Shown here piece after piece: positions 52,265 through 62,579 of a DNA stretch of 64,000 nucleotides (position 1 is the stretch's first letter; every line of letters starts with the position of its first letter). Source of the DNA: Tupaia tana (lineage: Eukaryota > Chordata > Mammalia > Scandentia > Tupaiidae). The notes under the pieces are model-generated. The model worked only from the letters and a program-made list of their open reading frames with translations, was not told where the DNA came from and did no database searches. Both the position numbers and the translations under genes were made by a program. The DNA is taken from NCBI GenBank assembly GCA_026018925.1, contig JAKSZU010000016.1, positions 76,642,059 to 76,706,058 on the forward strand, in the 5' to 3' direction.

Positions 52265-52548
52265 CAAGAGTTTTTTTCTTTTTTCTTTGTCACAGGGCAT
52301 ATGCACTTGCCAGAGAGAGCAACAGAGAGATTAAGAGAGAGGGAGAGGAGAAAGCACTTCCCATGGGGCATGTTCACAATGCAATTCCTTCTCCTCTCTC
52401 GCTCTATCCTTTCTAAATCCTGGGTATGCATGCACATATGCCTGGCACGCCTCCCAGGCTGCTGGGTCTGAGATTCAGACTGCATAGTTGGCCATGTGGG
52501 AGGGATCTGGTTCACCTAACCAGCAAGTCATGGGGGCCAGCCCTCGGG
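52265..52548 (-). mobile_element. SINE-A, old copy
   Basis: TTTTTTTCTTTTTTCTTTGTCACAGGGCATATGC, CATGGGGCATGTTCACAATGC, GCTGCTGGGTCTGAGATTCAG, ending GGGGGCCAGCCC. Confidence 0.88.
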
Positions 52549-52552
52549 TAGC

Positions 52553-52908
52553 GATTTTTTCTCTTTCTTCCTTTTCTTTTTTCTTTTGTTTTCTTCTCTT
52601 TCTTTCATTCTTGCTTTCTTTTTCTTTCTTCTTTCTCTTTCTTCTCGTTTCTTTTCCTTTACATTTTACTAGAGGAGTATGTGTGTGCTCACTGGAGAAA
52701 AACAGAGAGAGACAGAGGGGGAAAGTGACAACCCCCCAAGGGGAATGGTCACATTGCAATCCTTTTTCCTCCATCTACCCCTTCTTTTGGGATTTTGGGC
52801 ACACACACACGTGTCTGGTGTGTGTCTCAAGCCACTGAGTCCAGGACTCAAACCACTCAGCCATGTGGGACCTCTCTGCCTCACCCACCGTGCCACAGGC
52901 TGGCCCTA
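52553..52908 (-). mobile_element. SINE-A with long TTTC-rich tail
   Basis: The T/C-rich tail at 52,555-52,662 is a diverged (TTTC)n, followed by GAGTATGTGTGTGCTCACTGG, CCAAGGGGAATGGTC, CACTGAGTCCAGGACTCAAACC and ACAGGCTGGCCC. Confidence 0.9.
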
Positions 52909-53150
52909 CAGCAGCTATTCTAAAGACATGCAGTAATGTAAAGGGTCACCTGCTCATAATAAATGAAAAGCTGAGAACTCTCAGCCCCAAATAGGAACAA
53001 TAAGAACAAAACAAATGGAAAATTTTCCTTTATAGAATACATGATCTAAAATAAAATATCCACGTGAGAGTTAATAGGAGAATAAAAATGATAAAGGAAT
53101 GAGCCAGTAAATTTGAAGAGATTAATAGTAGTTTTAAAATAATAATTGAG

Positions 53151-53580
53151 ACTTTAAGGCAAACTCCCACCCCACCCCACCCGCAACCCGGATCAAGCCG
53201 GCCAGCAGTTCCGGGCTCCAGGCCGACTCAGGCTGCAGGCCCAACCCTTCTGAATCTCCACGCATCCCCACCGTTTCTCCTCCTTGGACCCCAGGTTGGT
53301 TGTCTGGGACTTTAAGGCGAACTCCCACCCCACCCCACCCGCAACCCGGATCAAGCCGGCCAGCAGTTCCGGGCTCCAGGCCGACTCAGGCTGCAGGCTC
53401 AACCCTTCTGAATCTCCACGCATCCCCACCATTTCTCCTCCTTGGACCCCAGGTTGGTTGTCTGGGACTTTAAGGCGAACTCCCACCCCACCCCACCCGC
53501 AACCCGGATCAAGCCGGCCAGCAGTTCCGGGCTCCAGGCCGACTCAGGCTGCAGGCCCGACCAACCTGGTCTTGTCACTC
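53151..53580 (+). promoter_or_regulatory. L1 5' UTR: 2.7 tandem promoter monomers of 158 bp
   Basis: ACTTTAAGGC(A/G)AACTCCC begins units at 53,151, 53,309 and 53,467, an exact 158-bp period. The units are nearly identical. Each holds a CCACCCCACCCCACCCGC tract (possible Sp/KLF sites) and several CpGs. Known monomeric L1 promoters occur in rodents; the promoter role here is inferred by position. The human-type YY1 site was not seen. Confidence 0.88.
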
Positions 53581-53892
53581 ATCTTCTGACCCTTTCCCAC
53601 TAGTCTTTGGACTCTTTGAATTGTAGTGATTTGAATAACGCGCAGCGTGCACGCGCGCCGCGCGATTTCCTTTTTTCATTCTGTTTTTCTTTGCTTTTGG
53701 GGTGTTGCTTATTCAGTCAATTGAAGGCTCACCTCTCCTTAGAGACAGTGAGGACTTTGGGCCATCCAGGGTAGTGGCAACAGTTAATGGTAATTGTGAG
53801 CAACAGGTAGGCCAACCATAAGGGAAATCATCAATTTTCTAAGCCTGTACAACTTTTAACAATCAGTTAGGAAGAAACATATAGATTACCTG
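53581..53892 (+). promoter_or_regulatory. L1 5' UTR tether with CpG-dense core
   Basis: Non-repeated 5' UTR between monomers and ORF1. At 53,638-53,665 there are nine CpGs in 28 bases. The equivalent place in the minus-strand copy (about 872-890) has a shorter CpG cluster. Confidence 0.8.
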
Positions 53893-54978
53893 ATGATTAG
53901 GAACAATCGCAGAGGCTCAAGAAATATGAGCAACCAAGAAAAGGCCTCTCCCCCAAGGGAAATCATCAAAGCTACACCACCCACAGTCAATACAATGGAC
54001 GTCGTGGACATGTCTGATAAGGAATTCAGATTATTTGTAGTGACCAAACTAACTGAGATGGAAGAGAAAAGAGACAAGGAGCTCCAGGAGATGAGGAAGT
54101 CCTTCAATGACTTGAAAGAAGAAATGGATACCTTAAACAAGAACCAGATGGAACTTTTAGGATTGAAGAATGTGATACAGGAAATCAAAACCTCCCTTGA
54201 AAGTATTAAAAGTAGGTTAGACCAGGCAGAAGATCGAATCTCCAACGTAGAAGACAAAACATCTGACCTAGAAAAAAGTATCAAGAAGATTGAGAAAACA
54301 ACCATGAAAAATGAGGATAATATACGAGGAATACTGGATACTATTAAGCGCCCCAATATCCGGATAATTGGTATTCCAGAAGAGGAAGAAAATAATAAGG
54401 GCCTAGATAATTTATTCCATGAAATCCTGGAAGAAAACTTTCCAAATCTAGAAAGGCATTCAAGTATCCAGACCCAGGAAATACATAGGACCCCGGGTAG
54501 AATCAACCCAAGAAGATCTTCTCCAAGGCACATTATAGCCAGACTGGCAAAAACAACAGATAAAGACAAGATACTAAAGTTGGCAAGAGGGAAACGCCAG
54601 GTTACTTACAAAGGTCACCCCATCAGGCTAACATCGGATCTCTCGGCCGAAACAATTCAGGAAAGGAAAGAATGGGGAAGCATAGTAAAAGTGTTGAGTG
54701 AAAAACAATTTCAACCAAGAATACTATACCCGGCAAAATTATCTTTCATATGGGAAAAAAAGATAAAAACATTCTCGAATAAACAAAATTTGAAGGAATT
54801 TACCAACTCCAGACCAGCTCTTCAAGAAGTTCTGAAGGGAGTATTATACCAGGAAAAAATCAGAGACAGTTATACGAGAACAAAAAGCAATCAAGATAAT
54901 GGCTCACTTAATGATAGGATCAGGTATGGAAATATCAATAATTACATTGAATGTCAATGGATTAAATTCTCCAGTTAA
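53893..54978 (+). CDS. L1 ORF1 protein (RNA chaperone)
   Basis: 361 codons, ATG at 53,893 as in the sister copy. Layout: basic N-terminus (1-30), heptad-rich coiled coil (about 45-150) for trimer formation, RNA-recognition domain starting [14 protein letters not shown] (about 153 on) and a C-terminal RNA-binding domain ([17 protein letters not shown] through [11 protein letters not shown]). It should coat L1 RNA in the cytoplasm. Two older L1 copies in the window stop about 39 codons earlier (at 4,729 and about 15,195). Here that stop is lost and the frame runs on into the start of ORF2, giving a tail rich in Asn, Arg and Ser. Human ORF1p is 338 residues. Confidence is high for identity and moderate that the extension is translated. 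Confidence 0.95.
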   Translation: MIRNNRRGSRNMSNQEKASPPREIIKATPPTVNTMDVVDMSDKEFRLFVVTKLTEMEEKRDKELQEMRKSFNDLKEEMDTLNKNQMELLGLKNVIQEIKTSLESIKSRLDQAEDRISNVEDKTSDLEKSIKKIEKTTMKNEDNIRGILDTIKRPNIRIIGIPEEEENNKGLDNLFHEILEENFPNLERHSSIQTQEIHRTPGRINPRRSSPRHIIARLAKTTDKDKILKLARGKRQVTYKGHPIRLTSDLSAETIQERKEWGSIVKVLSEKQFQPRILYPAKLSFIWEKKIKTFSNKQNLKEFTNSRPALQEVLKGVLYQEKIRDSYTRTKSNQDNGSLNDRIRYGNINNYIECQWIKFSS

Positions 54979-57900
54979 GAGACATAGACTGGCTGAATGG
55001 ATAAGAAAACAGAAACCCTCTATCTGTTGCCTACAAGAAACTCACCTTATGGATAAAGACATACATAGACTAATAGTCAAAGGCTGGAAAAAGATACTCC
55101 ATGCAAATGGTAATCCAAAAAAGGCTGGAGTAGCGATATTGATCTCAGACAAAATAGATTTCAAGACAAAGACTGTAAGAAGAGACAAAGAAGGGCATTA
55201 TATAATAGTAAATGGGGTAATCCAGCAAGAAGACATAACCCTTATAAATATCTATGCACCCAACTCAGGTGCACCTAAATATGTGAAGGAAAGACTGCTG
55301 GAGCTAAAAGGAGAAATAGGGAGAAATACTATAATTCTTGGAGATCTCAACACCCCATTGTCTCCTATAGACAGATCTTCTAGACAGAAAATAAATAGAG
55401 AGATACAGGACTTAAATGATACTATAAATGGAATGGGCTTGACAGATATCTATAGAACTTTCCACCCTACATCCACAACATATACATTTTTCTTACCCCG
55501 ACATGGGACCTTTTCAAAGATAGATCATATATTAGGACACAAATCAAGCCTTTATAGATTCAAAGGCATAGAAACTGTACCCAGCATCTTCTCTGACCAT
55601 GATGGAATTAAACTCAAGATTAATTTCAAGACACAACCCCGAAGATACACGAACACATGGAGACTGAACAACCTACTTCTGAATGACTTCTTCACTACTG
55701 AAGAAATTAAGGCTGAAATAAAAAAATTTATGGAAACTAATGATAATGAGTACACAAGTGTCCAGAATCTATGGGACACAGCAAAAGCAGTCATAAGAGG
55801 GAAATTCATAGCAATTAGTGCACATAAGAAAAGGATAGAAAGATGGCAAGTAGATAACTTATCATCATGCCTCAGAGAATTGGAAAAACAACAACAAACA
55901 AACCCCCAAAATGCCAGGCAAAAAGAAATAATAAAGGTTCGAGCAGAAATAAATGAAATAGAAAATAAACGAACCATACAGAAAATAAATGAAAGCAAAA
56001 GCTGGTTCTTTGAAAAGATTAACAAGATCGACACACCATTGGCTAGACTGATTAAGAAGAAGAAAGAAAGAAACCAGATCAATCAAATATGTGATGAAAC
56101 AGGCAATATTACCACAGACATAGCAGAAATACAAAATATCATTAGAGGATACTATGAGCAACTTTACGCCAACAAACAAGATAACCTGGAGGAGATGGAC
56201 AAATTCCTGGATGCATATAATCTACCAAGATTGGATCAGGAAGACATAGAGGACCTGAATAGACCCATAACAAGCCAGGAGATTGAATCAGTAATAAATA
56301 ATCTCCCAACAAAGAAAAGCCCAGGCCCAGATGGCTTCACTTGTGAATTCTACAAAACTTTTAAGGAAGAGTTAACCCCTATCCTACTAAAATTATTTCT
56401 AAAGATTCAAAAGGAAGGAAACCTTCCAAATTCATTTTATGAAGCCTCCATCATCCTCATCCCCAAAACAGATAAAGATATGACAAAAAAGGAAAACTAC
56501 AGACCAATATCATTGATGAATATAGATGCGAAAATTCTCAACAAGATACTCGCAGATCGTATCCAACAACATATAACAAAGATCATTCATCACGATCAGG
56601 TAGGCTTTATACCAGGGATGCAAGGATGGTTTAATATACGCAAGACCATAAATGTAATACACCACATTAACAGAAAGAAAGATAAAAACCATATGATCAT
56701 CTCAATTGATGTGGAGAAAGCATTTGATAAAATACAACATCCTTTTATGATTAAGACTCTCAGTAAGATTGGTATAGAAGGGTCATTTCTGAACACAATA
56801 AAAGCAATCTATGAAAAACCTACAGCTAACATTATACTGAATGGGGAAAAGCTGAAAGCTTTTCCTCTGAAAACAGGTACTAGGCAAGGCTGCCCACTTT
56901 CTCCACTGCTCTTTAACATAGTACTGGAAGTCTTAGCTATTGCAATCAGAGAAGAGAATAATATTAAAGGCATTCGAATAGGCAAAGAAGAACTGAAAAT
57001 ATCTTTATTTGCAGATGACATGATGGTATACTTAGAAGACCCAAAGGTATCCATGAAAAAACTGCTTGAAGTAATAAGTGAATACAGTAAGGTGGCAGGA
57101 TACAAAATTAATATCCAAAAATCTATAGCATTTCTATTTATGAACAACAAGTTGAACGAAGCAGAGCTGAAGAAAGGAATCCCTTTCACTGTAGCCACAA
57201 GCTGTATAAGATACCTAGGGATAAACCTAACTAAGAAAGTCAAAGACCTTTATAAAGAAAACTACGAAAATCTTAAAAGAGACATTGAAAGTGACATAAA
57301 AATGTGGAAGGACATCCCATGCTCCTGGATTGGAAGAATTAACATAATTAAAATGGCAATTCTACCCAAATTAATCTACATGTTTAATGCAATTCCAATC
57401 AAAATACCAGAGATATTCTTCAGAGATCTAGAAAAGGCAATCATAGAATTTGTCTGGAACCATAAAAGACCTCGTATTGCAAAAGCAATCCTGCGCAAGA
57501 AGAATGGAGTAGGAGGCATATCACTCCCTGATCCCAAGATATACTATAAAGCTGTGGTCATCAAAACAGCATGGTATTGGCATAAAAACAGACAAGTGGA
57601 CCAATGGAAGAGAATAGAGACCCCAGAAATAACCCCCAAAGCTTACAGCCAACTGATCTTTGACAAAGGATATCAGTCAATCCATTGGGAAAAGAAAAAC
57701 CTCTTTAGTAAATGGTGCTGGAAAAACTGGGTATCCACCTGCAGAAAGATGAAACTGAACCCCCATCTTTCACCATTAACAACAGTCAACTCAAAATGGA
57801 TCAAAGATCTGAACCTAAGACCTCAAACAATAAAACTACTGGTGGAAAATGCTGGGGAAACTCTGGGGGACATTGGAGTAGGCAACGACTTCTTAAATAA

Positions 57901-58243
57901 GACTCCCAAAGCACAGGCAATAATCCCTAAAATAGACAAGTGGGACTATATTAGACTAAGAAGTTTCTGTACAGCAAAGGACACAGTAACAAGTGTGAAC
58001 CGACAACCCTCAGAATGGGAAAATATTTTTGTTAAATATGCCTCAGACAAGGGACTGATAACCAGAATACATAGGGAACTCAAGTGCCTTATGCGAAAAA
58101 AAATGATGAACCCAATTAAAAGATGGGAAAATAAGCTGAACAAAAGTCTCTCTAAGGAAGACATACGAACAGCCAAAAAGCATATGAGAAAATGCTCAAC
58201 ATCCCTCATCATAAGGGAGATGCAGATAAAAACTACAATGTGA
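54899..58243 (+). CDS. L1 ORF2 protein, truncated: endonuclease and reverse transcriptase
   Basis: 1,114 codons from the first ATG; the ATG at 54,911 ([12 protein letters not shown]) aligns better with other L1 ORF2 starts. Numbering from 54,899, the endonuclease residues N18, E47 (QETH), D149, N151 (GDLN), D209 and H234 (SDH) are present. The RT catalytic aspartates D604 (SIDVEKAFD) and D706/D707 (FADD) are intact. The protein nicks T-rich DNA and copies L1 RNA in place. A TGA at 58,241, where other copies have AGA, removes about 184 C-terminal residues. It starts inside ORF1 in the +1 frame. It is probably inactive or crippled because the C-terminal domain is needed for retrotransposition. 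Confidence 0.95.
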   Translation: MAHLMIGSGMEISIITLNVNGLNSPVKRHRLAEWIRKQKPSICCLQETHLMDKDIHRLIVKGWKKILHANGNPKKAGVAILISDKIDFKTKTVRRDKEGHYIIVNGVIQQEDITLINIYAPNSGAPKYVKERLLELKGEIGRNTIILGDLNTPLSPIDRSSRQKINREIQDLNDTINGMGLTDIYRTFHPTSTTYTFFLPRHGTFSKIDHILGHKSSLYRFKGIETVPSIFSDHDGIKLKINFKTQPRRYTNTWRLNNLLLNDFFTTEEIKAEIKKFMETNDNEYTSVQNLWDTAKAVIRGKFIAISAHKKRIERWQVDNLSSCLRELEKQQQTNPQNARQKEIIKVRAEINEIENKRTIQKINESKSWFFEKINKIDTPLARLIKKKKERNQINQICDETGNITTDIAEIQNIIRGYYEQLYANKQDNLEEMDKFLDAYNLPRLDQEDIEDLNRPITSQEIESVINNLPTKKSPGPDGFTCEFYKTFKEELTPILLKLFLKIQKEGNLPNSFYEASIILIPKTDKDMTKKENYRPISLMNIDAKILNKILADRIQQHITKIIHHDQVGFIPGMQGWFNIRKTINVIHHINRKKDKNHMIISIDVEKAFDKIQHPFMIKTLSKIGIEGSFLNTIKAIYEKPTANIILNGEKLKAFPLKTGTRQGCPLSPLLFNIVLEVLAIAIREENNIKGIRIGKEELKISLFADDMMVYLEDPKVSMKKLLEVISEYSKVAGYKINIQKSIAFLFMNNKLNEAELKKGIPFTVATSCIRYLGINLTKKVKDLYKENYENLKRDIESDIKMWKDIPCSWIGRINIIKMAILPKLIYMFNAIPIKIPEIFFRDLEKAIIEFVWNHKRPRIAKAILRKKNGVGGISLPDPKIYYKAVVIKTAWYWHKNRQVDQWKRIETPEITPKAYSQLIFDKGYQSIHWEKKNLFSKWCWKNWVSTCRKMKLNPHLSPLTTVNSKWIKDLNLRPQTIKLLVENAGETLGDIGVGNDFLNKTPKAQAIIPKIDKWDYIRLRSFCTAKDTVTSVNRQPSEWENIFVKYASDKGLITRIHRELKCLMRKKMMNPIKRWENKLNKSLSKEDIRTAKKHMRKCSTSLIIREMQIKTTM

Positions 58244-58798
58244 TACCACCTAACCCCTGTCAGAATGGCAAAGATTAAGAATATAAAAAGTGATAAGTAT
58301 TGGCGGGGATGTGGTGAAAAGGGAACCCTCCTACACTGTTGGTGGGAATGTAAACTAGTTCAACCACTGTGGAGAACAATATGGAGGTTCCTCAAAGATC
58401 TACAAATAGAACTACCATTTGATCCAGCAATCCCACTTCTGGGTATTTACCCAAAAGACAGGAGAACGCTCAGTCAGAAAAGTGCTTGCACATCAATGTT
58501 TATTGCAGCATTATTCACAATTGCCAAGACATGGAACCAACCTAAATGTCCACAAACTGATGAATGGATGGGAAAAGTGTGGTATATATACTCTATGGAA
58601 TACTACTCAGCCATAAAAAATAACAAGACCCTGGAATTTGATAGAAAGTTGTCAGATACGGAGGAACTATTGCTGAGTGAAGTAAGCCAGGCTATGAAAG
58701 AAAGATATTGTATGTATCCACTCAATATATACCGACTATCAGCACTCTATAATAGAGAGCAAAAAATTGGAGGACATAAAAGCAGTGAAGGTACTTAA
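58244..58798 (+). pseudogene. L1 ORF2 C-terminal remnant after the stop
   Basis: In frame with the upstream ORF2 and otherwise open for 184 codons to TAA at 58,796. It holds the C-terminal cysteine/histidine-rich region around [17 protein letters not shown]. The first Cys of the C-X3-C-X7-H-X4-C pattern is Tyr (TAT) here, while two older copies in this window have TGC at that codon. Confidence 0.93.
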
Positions 58799-59255
58799 CG
58801 AGAATAGGACAGTGTGGAATGGGGGAAGTGAAGAGAAGAGAATAGAGAAAGATAACAAGTGAACAATAGATAGGCAGGACATTAGTGAGAAACAGATATG
58901 GCTTATTAACTGTTGATGTTGACATGTATAGTATTCTCAACTGGATTTGTCTGAGAAGTATTTCATGATAGGCAAAGTATTTGTACAAGCAAAATGAGAA
59001 ATAGCAATTGACTGTTTTAAAAAATAATTCGAATAATAATAATAATGATTGGGGAAAACATAGAAAAGATATTGAATGTTAAAGTGGGGAGATTAATGTC
59101 TCTGTACTGACTGACATGCATGGCATTCCCTTTTGAAAAAGCAATGTAATACACTGTAAAGTTATATGTAATTCAATGTAATATAAAGAAGAATATGATG
59201 ATAATAAAAAATACATATATAATAAAAAAAATGTGGTGTAAAAAAAATAATAATA
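58799..59255 (+). other. L1 3' UTR and A/T-rich tail
   Basis: Contains CAGTGTGGAATGGGGGAAG, TCAACTGGATTTGTCTGAG and a final stretch of AATAATAAT simple sequence rather than a clean poly(A). The purine-rich start resembles the polypurine tract common in L1 3' UTRs. Confidence 0.85.
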
Positions 59256-59524
59256 ATTAATGGGACCAGCAGTTAGTATAATGGCTATGTCGCTGGACTC
59301 CCACGTAGTCGACCGTGGTTCGCGTCCCAGACCCAGTGGCTTAAAACTCATGCTGGGCGCGTGTGCGTGCGTGCCCAAGATCCCTAGAGGAGAATGGAGG
59401 AGAGGGGATTGCGGCATGGCCATCCCCCCTGGGGAGTGATTTCTCACTTTCTGTCTCTCTGTCTCTGTCTGTCTGGCGAGTGCACGCGCCCTATAGCAAA
59501 AAACTCTAAAAAATAATTGATGTT
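59256..59524 (+). mobile_element. SINE-A, young copy abutting the L1 tail
   Basis: Starts GGGACCAGCAGTTAGTATAATGG at 59,262. Box B is GGTTCGCGTCC (59,317-59,327) and the body is CpG-rich. AATAATTAATG before and AATAATTGATG after differ by one base and look like its target duplication, made from the L1's own 3' flank. Confidence 0.95.
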
Positions 59525-60050
59525 TTTTCCCACATTTGCCCCTTTTCCTTCATGCCTCCTCTGCCTCAGTGTAAGCAGATGACTGGGCTCATTACTAAAG
59601 GGAGAGGTGAATGGTCTAAAAAGCAGAAGAAAGTCTGAAAGTGCCTGCCTTTATTGTCCAAAGGTGTAAGCCCTTAGGAGAAAAAGATTCAGAAGAATTT
59701 CCAAATGTTCGCAACAATTAGAGCTTAAGAAGAGTGGGGCTTTCCCTAGGTTGAGAGGCGGGGAGAGAAAAGGAGGGCTGAACAGAAACAGTGGCACCTC
59801 CTAAAGAAAGATCAAAGTAGTGACAGGTGTGGAGAGTGGTGAACTGTGAGTTCGATGCTCCAGTCCAGAAATGACCTGGACCACTCGGCTCACAGCTCAC
59901 CAGACAGAGCCAGTCACCTGGTCCCACTCCAGTGCAAAAAGCCTAGCATGAGGATGGAAAGTGGAAAGCTGAGAATATTTGGTAAATGGTGCTGATACTA
60001 CTAGGCATATTTGGGACCCAAATCTCCCACTGGAGTTATTGCAAATGCCT
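59525..60050. other. Unique-looking DNA
   Basis: No gene or repeat recognised. Confidence 0.5.
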
Positions 60051-60412
60051 CCTGCTGTGGACTGAAAGTTTGTATTCCCCTCCATCCCTGTGTGTATCTT
60101 GAAGCTCTAAATCCCCAGTAATGGGAGACAGGGTCTTGGGAGGTACTCGGGTTTAGATAAGGTTATGACAGTGATGGGATGGTGTCTTTATAAGAAGGGA
60201 CACCAAAGCTTATTCTTTCCATCTGCACCATGGGAACACACAGCCAGAAGGTTGCATCCATGAGCTAGAAAGTGGGCCTGCACTAGGACCCAACCACACT
60301 GCACCCTGATCTGGGACTTCCAGCCTCCAGAACAGTGAGAAAGTACATTTCTGTTCTTTAAGCCACACAGTCTATAGTATTTGTGATGGCAGCCAAACAG
60401 ACGAATGAATAT
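60051..60412 (+). mobile_element. MLT1-type (ERVL-MaLR) LTR
   Basis: TGTGGACTGAAAGTTTGTATTCCCC, GGGAGACAGGGTCTTGGGAGG, TATAAGAAGGGACACC, CCAGCCTCCAGAACAGTGAG, TTCTGTTCTTTAAGCCACACAGTCTATAG and GGCAGCCAAACAGACGAATG: MaLR LTR landmarks from start to end in sense orientation. It is a solitary LTR. Confidence 0.88.
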
Positions 60413-60484
60413 AACTCCCATAGGATCTCCCTGGCCGGAATCTCCGGACCTTTAAACATTCTCCATCCAGTCATCTTCCTCCCA

Positions 60485-60590
60485 CAGGTGAACGGTCACA
60501 TTGCAATCCTTTCTCCTCAATCTCTCCCTTCTTTTGGGATTTTGGGCACACGTGCAATGTGTCTGACTGCTTTTCAGACAGCCATTATCA
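60485..60590 (-). mobile_element. SINE-A central fragment
   Basis: GTGAACGGTCACATTGCAATCC, TTCTTTTGGGATTTTGGGCACACGTGC. Both ends are missing. Confidence 0.75.
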
Positions 60591-61690
60591 CAGGAGACAA
60601 CGAGATGATCTCAAATGACACAGTTCACCTGAGCTTGTGTGGGCTCTGTTTGGGTCTCCTCTGGGGTGGGCACTTTGCCTTGTCTTACTGGTCCAGACCC
60701 AGGGGTTGGCAATTTGTTACAGTATCCAGTTAGTCAGGCTTTCTATGGTTTTGCCTTCTTGGCATGTGGGAGGCTTCTTTTCTTCAGCAGCCATGAAGAT
60801 TCGCCCCTTATCAAGGAGACCTCCTCATTACTCAAGGATGCAGACACAGATAGAGATTGTAGGGAATTGTTTCATCAGCAGGGAAAACAGGAATGATGGA
60901 AAGTCCCATCTGGGCCTCCCCTCTCCCTGCCTCTCCTACCCTGTCTCATACCCTTTTTCCAGGTGCACATTGTTTTCTTGGCATACTGAACAATTTGTGA
61001 CTACACATCCTGATATTCTCCTTCATTTTCTGCTCTAGAAAACAAACTAACCCCACGTATTGTCTCACGCAGAGCAATTTCTTCCCTTTCTTTTGGTCTT
61101 GGCACCTGCACCATTCATCCCTTGGGAGGGCCAATTTTGCTCCCTGTGAACTTATTAAGGCATACTTCCAAGAAAATGTAGCACTTTCCCCGTAAGGACT
61201 CCTAGTGAATAAAGCACTTTTCAACCTGTGACACATCTGCCTCTCCGGTTAGCTGAGAGCTGTTTGAGGCAGGAGCTGTGCATAGTGTTGTGTCCTGGGT
61301 CAGGAGCTCCCATCATTAGAGTCTGGGATGAGGATTCATGTGCAAGTGATTATCAGGAAAATTGCTGCCAGCAACAGGAAGTAGCCAGGCAAGTGTGAGA
61401 TTTCCACACAAGTCAGTCTCAGCTTGATCATGTGGGGGGCTCTGCAGGGCCAATGATGCCATAGATGAGTGACCTCAGTAAGTTTCATACAGTGGAGGAG
61501 AAACAAAGTTGGGACTTCAACCTGTCACTAAAAGTGGTGGATAATGATTAGATTTCTAAGGATGCTTAGGGTAATTATTTAATGAAGTTATTCTTTGCTT
61601 GTGTAGAAGAGAGATTGTAAACCGGTGGGCCACATCTGAATTCCAGTTCTCAGGTGTATTCTGGCTAGCACAATCATATTTTTTCATCTA
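60591..61690. other. Mostly unique DNA with an L2-like trace
   Basis: No convincing exon; frames of 85-133 codons overlap on both strands without motifs. GTTTGAGGCAGGAGCTGTGC at about 61,263 hints at an L2 3' end. Confidence 0.45.
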
Positions 61691-61696
61691 ATGGAT

Positions 61697-61958
61697 TATT
61701 TTTTTTTTTTGGGGGGGGAGAGGTTTTTGCTATAGGGTATGTGTGCAAGCCAGAAAGACACAGAAGGGTAGAAAGTGAGAAATCGCCCCCCAGGGGGGAT
61801 GACCATGCCAAAATCCCTTCTCCTCCATTCTCCTCTCGGGATCTTGGGCACACACACACACGTGCCTGATGTGACTTTAAGCCACTGGGTCCAGGACTCG
61901 AACCGTGGTCGACTACATGGGAGTCCAGTGACATAGCCATTACACCAACTGCTGGTCC
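61697..61958 (-). mobile_element. SINE-A, fairly young
   Basis: T-run then G8, AGGTTTTTGCTATAGGGTATG, GAGAAATCGCCCCCCAGGGGGGATG and head end CAACTGCTGGTCC. Minus-strand box B GGTTCGAGTCC. Confidence 0.94.
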
Positions 61959-61959
61959 A

Positions 61960-62225
61960 AATTTTTTTCTTTTTTAATTGACAGAGGGCATGTGAATTTG
62001 CTAAAGGCAGATAGATGAGAGAGAGAGACAGAGAGAGAAAGCATCCCTCAGTGGAATGTGGTCATGCTACATTTTCTTCTCCATTTTCTCATCCTGCTGG
62101 GTTTGGGGACATGGCAGCTCACATGCTTGCCATGTTTCTCAAGCTACCAGGGCTGGAATTCAAACCATGGTCAGCCATGTGGCATCTGGATTCCTTAACT
62201 ACTAGGCTATGGGGCTCGTAGTTAA
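61960..62225 (-). mobile_element. SINE-A, old copy
   Basis: TTTTTTTCTTTTTTAATTGACAGAGGGCATGTG, AAAGCATCCCTCAG, AGGGCTGGAATTCAAACC. The young SINE-A on its left entered its T-rich tail. Confidence 0.85.
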
Positions 62226-62394
62226 GGGATGTTTTAATTTTGAAAGATTTCATACAAAAATGTGGATTTCTGGCTTTTCTTGAAAACCAGGATATTTGGT
62301 TCCATATTTCCTTCTATTTGGGACTGTGGGATGCTGCTTCATTTAGATGGACTACCCTTTCTCCAGTTTTTGACACTCCCCGCTACTCCCTATA

Positions 62395-62515
62395 ACTGCA
62401 CTGGTTACTAAGGTAACCACTAGCCACACAGTGGCTATTGACACTTGAGATGTGGCTAATCTGAACTGAGGTAGTTACTAAAACTTCTTAATTCATTTAA
62501 AATTCACTCTGGATG
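62395..62515. mobile_element. Old DNA-transposon-like relic
   Basis: ACTAGCCACACAGTGGCTATTGACACTTGAGATGTGGCTAATCTGAACTGAGG resembles the element at 43,121-43,800. Orientation and family not assigned. Confidence 0.5.
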
Positions 62516-62579
62516 CCAGGTGATATCCCATATCAGGCCAGCCTCTTGCATTTCTACTCCCTGCCTGACCCAAGGGGCA

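Larger units (their letters stand above)
51380..53150 (+). mobile_element. Ancient L1/HAL1-type ORF1 region, split by SINEs and the young L1
   Basis: Pieces at 51,780-51,905, 52,205-52,265 and 52,907-53,150 read in order: TCTAGGATACAATCCAAAATTATGC, CCGAGATGACCCAGGTGTTGGAATTACCAGACAAGAG, CAGCTATTCTAAAGACATG and ATGATCTAAAATAAAATATCC. This fits an old mammalian L1 or HAL1 ORF1. The 51,380-51,780 part is less certain. Confidence 0.6.
53151..59255 (+). mobile_element. Near-complete young LINE-1
   Basis: In order: three tandem promoter monomers (the last partial), a 312-bp tether, ORF1 (53,893-54,978), ORF2 (54,911-58,798 with one internal stop) and a 3' UTR ending in A/T-rich simple sequence. 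It inserted into an older L1/HAL1-type sequence. The flank AAAATAATAATTGAG before it and similar strings after its tail could be a target duplication but are low complexity. ORF1 and most of ORF2 have no frameshift, which implies a recent insertion. It is disabled in cis only by the stop at 58,241. Confidence 0.95.

Noticed and set aside
53151-53580. CRISPR-like or satellite array
   Set aside because: The three direct 158-bp units have no spacer and sit exactly at the 5' end of an L1, so they are promoter monomers.
55552-56179. Antisense open frames inside ORF2 (176 and 104 codons)
   Set aside because: Opposite-strand shadows of the A-rich ORF2 coding sequence, not shared as open frames with the older copies.
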